In this document: positions 60,701 to 64,000 of the stretch, piece by piece
Position numbering within the stretch: the first letter of the stretch is position 1
How the letters are laid out: every line of letters begins with the position of its first letter
Assembly (NCBI RefSeq): GCF_020873895.1
Contig: NZ_JAHWGT010000016.1
Location: forward strand, 62,001 to 126,000
Reading direction: 5' to 3'
Length of the DNA: 64,000 nucleotides
DNA from: Streptomyces sp. DH12
GTDB taxonomy: Bacteria; Actinomycetota; Actinomycetes; Streptomycetales; Streptomycetaceae
Position numbers and translations under genes: made by a program
Notes under the pieces: model-generated
The model's database searches: none
Told to the model about the DNA's origin: nothing
What the model saw: the letters and a program-made list of their open reading frames with translations, nothing else

Positions 60701-61736
60701 CGCCATCGCCCGCTGGTGCGCCAGCAACGGCTGGCCCGTCCACCCCCTGGCCCCCGGACGGAAGACCCCGGCGGCGAACTGCCCCCTATGCCGGGACCCT
60801 CAGCACGATCGCGCCGACTGCGGCTGCCGCGCCGCTGGTCGCTGGTGCCACGGGTTCCACGCCGCCACCCTCGACATGACGCGCATCCACCAGTGGTGGG
60901 GCGCCAACCCGGCCTTCGGCGTCGGGGTCGCCTGCGGACCCGCCAACCTGGTCGTCATCGACATCGACGCCCACCCCACCACCCCGCCGTCGCGCAACCG
61001 GCTCCTCCCGGGCATCGCAATCGCCGACGACGTGGACGTCTCCGCCATGACGACCGGCTTCCACAGCCTCGCCGTCCTCGCCGCCCTCAGAGGCGCGCCC
61101 AACCCCGCGGACGACACCACGACCCTGCGGGTACGCACCCCCTCCGGTGGGCTGCACATCTGGTACCGGACCACCGATTCCCGCCCCTGGCAGTGCTCCA
61201 CCGGCACTAGCCCCACCCGGGCCCTCGCCTGGCAGGTCGACGTACGCGCCCACGGCGGCTACATCATCGCCCCCGGCACCACCACCAAGACCGGCACCTA
61301 CACCCCCCTGGGCGCCGCCCGACTCCCCGCGCCTCTCCCCGCCTGGCTCGCGCTGGAGCTGGAACGCACCCACCACCTGCCTGCCGCGCACATCCCAGCA
61401 CCGCGCCCCGTCCCGCCACGCGCTCGGCAGGCCGTCATCGCTGCCGGCGGCGGCCGCGACCACGTCACCAAGGCCCTCACCACCGTGCTGGCCGACGTCA
61501 CCGCCTGCGCCACGGCCCCCGAGAACGCCGGCTTCACCGAGAAACTCAACCGGGCCGCCTACACCGCCGGAGGCCTCGTCGCCGCCGGACAACTCACCCA
61601 GCAGGACGCGGAGCGCATCCTCGCCGAAGCCGCCCTCATCGCCCGTCCCGGCCAGGAACGCCGCTCCCAGCAGATCATCCGCAGCGGCCTGGCCGCGGGC
61701 ACCCGCCGCCCCCTGCACCCCAGGAGCCGCCCGTGA
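60627..61736 (+). CDS. bifunctional DNA primase/polymerase
   Basis: A 369-residue protein from ATG 60627 with GGGGGAG upstream. The prim-pol fold shows LAIARWCASNGWPVHPLAPG, GVGVACGPANLVVIDIDAHP (DxD catalytic pair), a Cys-rich CPLCRDPQHDRADCGC insert that may bind zinc, and DVRAHGGYIIAPGTTTKTG. The C-terminal half is helical. It would prime replication of the replicon together with the helicase; the two overlap by 4 bp. Iterons lie inside its first 25 codons, as in some linear-plasmid rep genes. Confidence 0.9.
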   Translation: MPAELRFSRSDSGDSATSRPVAESLAIARWCASNGWPVHPLAPGRKTPAANCPLCRDPQHDRADCGCRAAGRWCHGFHAATLDMTRIHQWWGANPAFGVGVACGPANLVVIDIDAHPTTPPSRNRLLPGIAIADDVDVSAMTTGFHSLAVLAALRGAPNPADDTTTLRVRTPSGGLHIWYRTTDSRPWQCSTGTSPTRALAWQVDVRAHGGYIIAPGTTTKTGTYTPLGAARLPAPLPAWLALELERTHHLPAAHIPAPRPVPPRARQAVIAAGGGRDHVTKALTTVLADVTACATAPENAGFTEKLNRAAYTAGGLVAAGQLTQQDAERILAEAALIARPGQERRSQQIIRSGLAAGTRRPLHPRSRP

Positions 61737-63265
61737 CCACCCCCACCGGCGGCAGCGACAACTTCCTCTTCGACTTCGACGCCCACTCCGTCGCAGCCCA
61801 AATCCTTGCCAGCAGGCCACCCGTACCCGCCCAGAGCCACAACCCCCAGCCCACCACTTCCGCAGGCCCCGCCGGGCCGGCCACCGCCGAGGGACTGCTC
61901 CCCGACACCCTCACCGACCGCGGCAACGCCAAGCTCTTCGTCCGCCTCTACGCCAACGACTTCCGCCACGTCCCCGGCCTGGGCTGGTACCGGTGGGACA
62001 CCACCCGCTGGCAGATGGACGAGGACGACACCGTCCTGTGGGCTGCCGGCGACCTGGGCGAGAACATCGCCGCCAACGACCCCCGCGGCATCCACACCAC
62101 CGACGCACTGCGGAAACACCGCCGCCGGGCCCTGAGCACCTCCGGCATCAACGCCATGCTCACCCAGGCCAAATCCGCTCCCGGAATGGTTCTCAACGCA
62201 GCCCTCCTCGACGCCGACCCCTACGCCTTGTGCACCCCCGCCGGCATCGTCGACCTGCACACCGGCCTCATCCGCACCCCCGACCCGAATAAGGACTTCC
62301 ACTCCCGCTCCACCACCACCGCACCGGCTCCCCAGCCCACCCCCCGGTGGAACCGGTTTCTGACCGACACCTTCGGCGACGACCCCGACGGCACCGAGAT
62401 GATCAGCTTCCTCCAGCTGCTCCTCGGCTACTCCATCACCGGTGACGTCGGCGGCCAGGTCATGCCCTTCCTCTTCGGCGCCGGCAAGAACGGCAAGTCC
62501 GTCCTCCTTGACGTCCTGATGAAGCTCCTCGGTGACTACGCCGACGCCGCCCCACCCGGCTTCCTCATGGCCCGCCCCTACGAAGGCCACCCCACCGACC
62601 TCGCCGAACTCCACGGCCGCCGCGTCATCGTCTGCTCCGAGGTCAAGCCCGGCGACAAGTTCGACGAGGCCCGCGTCAAACTCCTCACCGGCGGCGACCG
62701 CATCAAGGCCCGCCGCATGCGCCAGGACTTCTTCAGCTTCGCCCCGACCCACAAGCTCTGGCTCCTGGGCAACCACCGACCCGAAGTCGGCACCGGCGGC
62801 TTCGCCTTCTGGCGCCGCATGCGCCTTATCCCCTTCGAACGCACCGTCTCCGACGACCGCAAGATCGACAACCTCGCCGACATCCTCGTCGCCGAGGAAG
62901 GCCCCGGCATCCTCAACTGGCTCATCGACGGCGCCCGCCGCTACCTCGGCGGCGCCAAGGATCTCACCGGCCCCGACAAGGTCCGCGTCGCCACCACCGC
63001 CTACGCCGAGACCGAAGACCACACCGGCCGCTTCTTCGACGAAGCATGCGCCCTCGAACCGGAACACCGCGCCGAGCAGTCCCGCCTCTACGCCGCCTAC
63101 AAGGCCTGGTGCCAGAGCGAAGGCGTGCCGCCCGTCACCAGCCGCGCCTTCGCCGCCCGCGCCCGCGAACTGGTGGGTCTCTCCTCCCCCAAAGAGATGA
63201 TCTTGTCGAATTCGCGGAAGTATTACCCTGGGATCGGACTGCTCGCCGACGAGGAGATGGCATGA
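61733..63265 (+). CDS. phage/plasmid primase-helicase, D5/P4 type
   Basis: A 510-residue protein from GTG 61733. The D5-type N-terminal region (LFVRLYANDFRHVPGLGWYR) precedes an SF3 helicase with Walker A FLFGAGKNGKSVLLDVLMKL, Walker B RRVIVCSEVKPG and LWLLGNHRPEVGTGGFAFWR. A winged-helix C-terminus follows (RLYAAYKAWCQSEGVPPVTS). It is the replicative helicase of this element. Confidence 0.93.
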   Translation: MTTPTGGSDNFLFDFDAHSVAAQILASRPPVPAQSHNPQPTTSAGPAGPATAEGLLPDTLTDRGNAKLFVRLYANDFRHVPGLGWYRWDTTRWQMDEDDTVLWAAGDLGENIAANDPRGIHTTDALRKHRRRALSTSGINAMLTQAKSAPGMVLNAALLDADPYALCTPAGIVDLHTGLIRTPDPNKDFHSRSTTTAPAPQPTPRWNRFLTDTFGDDPDGTEMISFLQLLLGYSITGDVGGQVMPFLFGAGKNGKSVLLDVLMKLLGDYADAAPPGFLMARPYEGHPTDLAELHGRRVIVCSEVKPGDKFDEARVKLLTGGDRIKARRMRQDFFSFAPTHKLWLLGNHRPEVGTGGFAFWRRMRLIPFERTVSDDRKIDNLADILVAEEGPGILNWLIDGARRYLGGAKDLTGPDKVRVATTAYAETEDHTGRFFDEACALEPEHRAEQSRLYAAYKAWCQSEGVPPVTSRAFAARARELVGLSSPKEMILSNSRKYYPGIGLLADEEMA

Positions 63266-63663
63266 GTGCCCTGATCAGCGACGACGAGCTCAAGCACGAG
63301 ACCGAGCTCGTCTGGCTCGAGGACGTCCACCGGCTCGACTACGTCCGCCAAAGCCTGGACCGCCTGCCCACCCGCAGCGCCAAACCCGCCTACCACCGCG
63401 ACGGACGCATGGTCGGCTACGCCATCCTCGGCCCCAAGGCCCGCGCATCACGCGCCTCCGGCACCTTCCGCCGCCGCGTCTTCTGGCTCCTGCCACACGA
63501 CCGCGACACCGAACCCCAAGGCCTCTACGCCACCGGCGCGCCCGCAGAAGCGGTCGACCCCCGGACCCTGACAGCGGGCAGCAAGGGACGCAAGACCGAG
63601 CGCTCCGAAGGCGGACCACCCTCCCTCGCCATGCAAGAGCTGGGGATAACTCTTCCGCTATAA
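63262..63663 (+). CDS. hypothetical protein of the replication operon
   Basis: A 133-residue basic protein from ATG 63262, overlapping the helicase stop by 4 bp. ELVWLEDVHRLDYVRQSLDR, GRMVGYAILGPKARASRASG and FRRRVFWLLPHDRDTEPQG are followed by a charged tail. It may be a replication or copy-control accessory; no family is recognised. Confidence 0.65.
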   Translation: MSALISDDELKHETELVWLEDVHRLDYVRQSLDRLPTRSAKPAYHRDGRMVGYAILGPKARASRASGTFRRRVFWLLPHDRDTEPQGLYATGAPAEAVDPRTLTAGSKGRKTERSEGGPPSLAMQELGITLPL

Positions 63664-63668
63664 CAGCA

Positions 63669-63688
63669 CCTCAAGCTCCTTCTTGAGG
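63669..63688 (+). terminator. hairpin after the replication operon
   Basis: CCTCAAG-ctcctt-CTTGAGG forms a perfect 7-bp stem six bases after the stop of the last gene. Confidence 0.55.
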
Positions 63689-63697
63689 CATGGCTGA

Positions 63698-64000
63698 AAC
63701 ACAGTCGCTTCAGTCGCTGATGTGGCTGAGGCGGTCAGCCGCCGCAGGGTCGACATAGCATCTGACCAGTAAAAACGCGCAGCTCGCTCTCTCTGGGGCG
63801 GGTCAGCGACCGAGCGACTCAGGCGTTGTTCCCTGTCTTGGTTGCCTCGCTACGGGCCTTCTACCGCAGCGGAAGAACCGGTGAGACAGGCCGGGGACAG
63901 ACCGAGGAGAGACGAGGGTGAGACGCGGCGCCCGGGCGGGACATGCTGTTCCTCATAGCCGCCGCTGGCGCCCCGAACGCCGCCACCTGCGCCGCCCACG
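63698..64000. other. second iteron group and start of unknown sequence
   Basis: CAGTCGCTTCAGTCGCTGAT recurs at about 63702, and AGCGACCGAGCGACTCAGG at about 63808, so iterons flank the replication operon on both sides. A frame from GTG 63918 (VRRGARAGHAVPHSRRWRPE) runs off the right edge but is too short to judge. Confidence 0.5.

Noticed and set aside
1-64000. tRNA, rRNA or riboswitch genes
   Set aside because: No cloverleaf with a GGTTCGA-type T arm, rRNA block or known riboswitch core was seen on either strand; a covariance-model scan would be decisive.

Overview
The window is high-GC actinobacterial DNA, almost certainly from a Streptomyces linear replicon: a chromosome arm or a linear plasmid. 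The strongest signs are a telomere-associated protein/terminal protein gene pair (tap-tpg, 54.6-57.4 kb), a compact primase-polymerase/helicase replication module among iterons (60.2-63.8 kb), and dense accessory content with many decayed genes. Species, and chromosome versus plasmid, cannot be decided from the sequence.

Region 1 (0-18 kb) is a type I-E CRISPR-Cas locus. It has one complete operon (cas3-cas8e-cas11-cas7e-cas5e-cas6e-cas1-cas2, 7.5-16.7 kb, + strand) and several arrays. Left of the operon lie A1 and A2 (transcribed leftward), a degenerate A3, A4 and A5 (rightward) and A6 (leftward). A7 (leftward) lies right of the operon. A1, A2, A4, A5 and A6 carry near-copies of one leader and A7 a diverged one. 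A1 and A4 share 122 identical leader bases in inverted orientation. A5 and A6 meet tail to tail at a hybrid palindromic repeat. A Fic-like toxin/antitoxin pair sits among the arrays. The layout reads as repeated duplication, inversion and deletion of leader-array modules that share one set of cas genes.

Region 2 (18-32 kb) carries a CoiA-like gene and a Fic gene, each with an in-frame stop just after its apparent original start. It also holds a lasso-peptide cluster on the minus strand: precursor, cyclase, RRE protein, leader protease, ABC transporter, isoaspartyl-type O-methyltransferase and a Nudix hydrolase. The methyltransferase suggests a backbone-modified lasso peptide. A divergent frameshifted regulator follows, then gene debris (gpsA, Mrr nuclease, citramalate synthase) and a decayed IS5-family element with CTAG flanks.

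Region 3 (32-54 kb) holds a 1.56 k-residue RHS polymorphic toxin with its likely immunity gene, lipoproteins, a second-copy type gpsA, small secreted proteins paired with a neighbour, a VapBC-like module, a sigma-factor operon, an Mrr-like membrane nuclease cut short by a nonsense codon, and a RelE/Phd module. Many fragments lie between them.

Region 4 (54.5-64 kb) holds tap (frameshifted) and tpg with a strong terminator, an NAD-dependent epimerase, a broken RelE-like gene, and the replication module. CRISPR immunity, toxin-antitoxin pairs, nucleases and a polymorphic toxin together suggest a replicon region specialised in defence, competition and self-maintenance. The unusually many frameshifts and nonsense codons are either real subtelomeric decay or, in part, sequencing error; this needs read-level checking.
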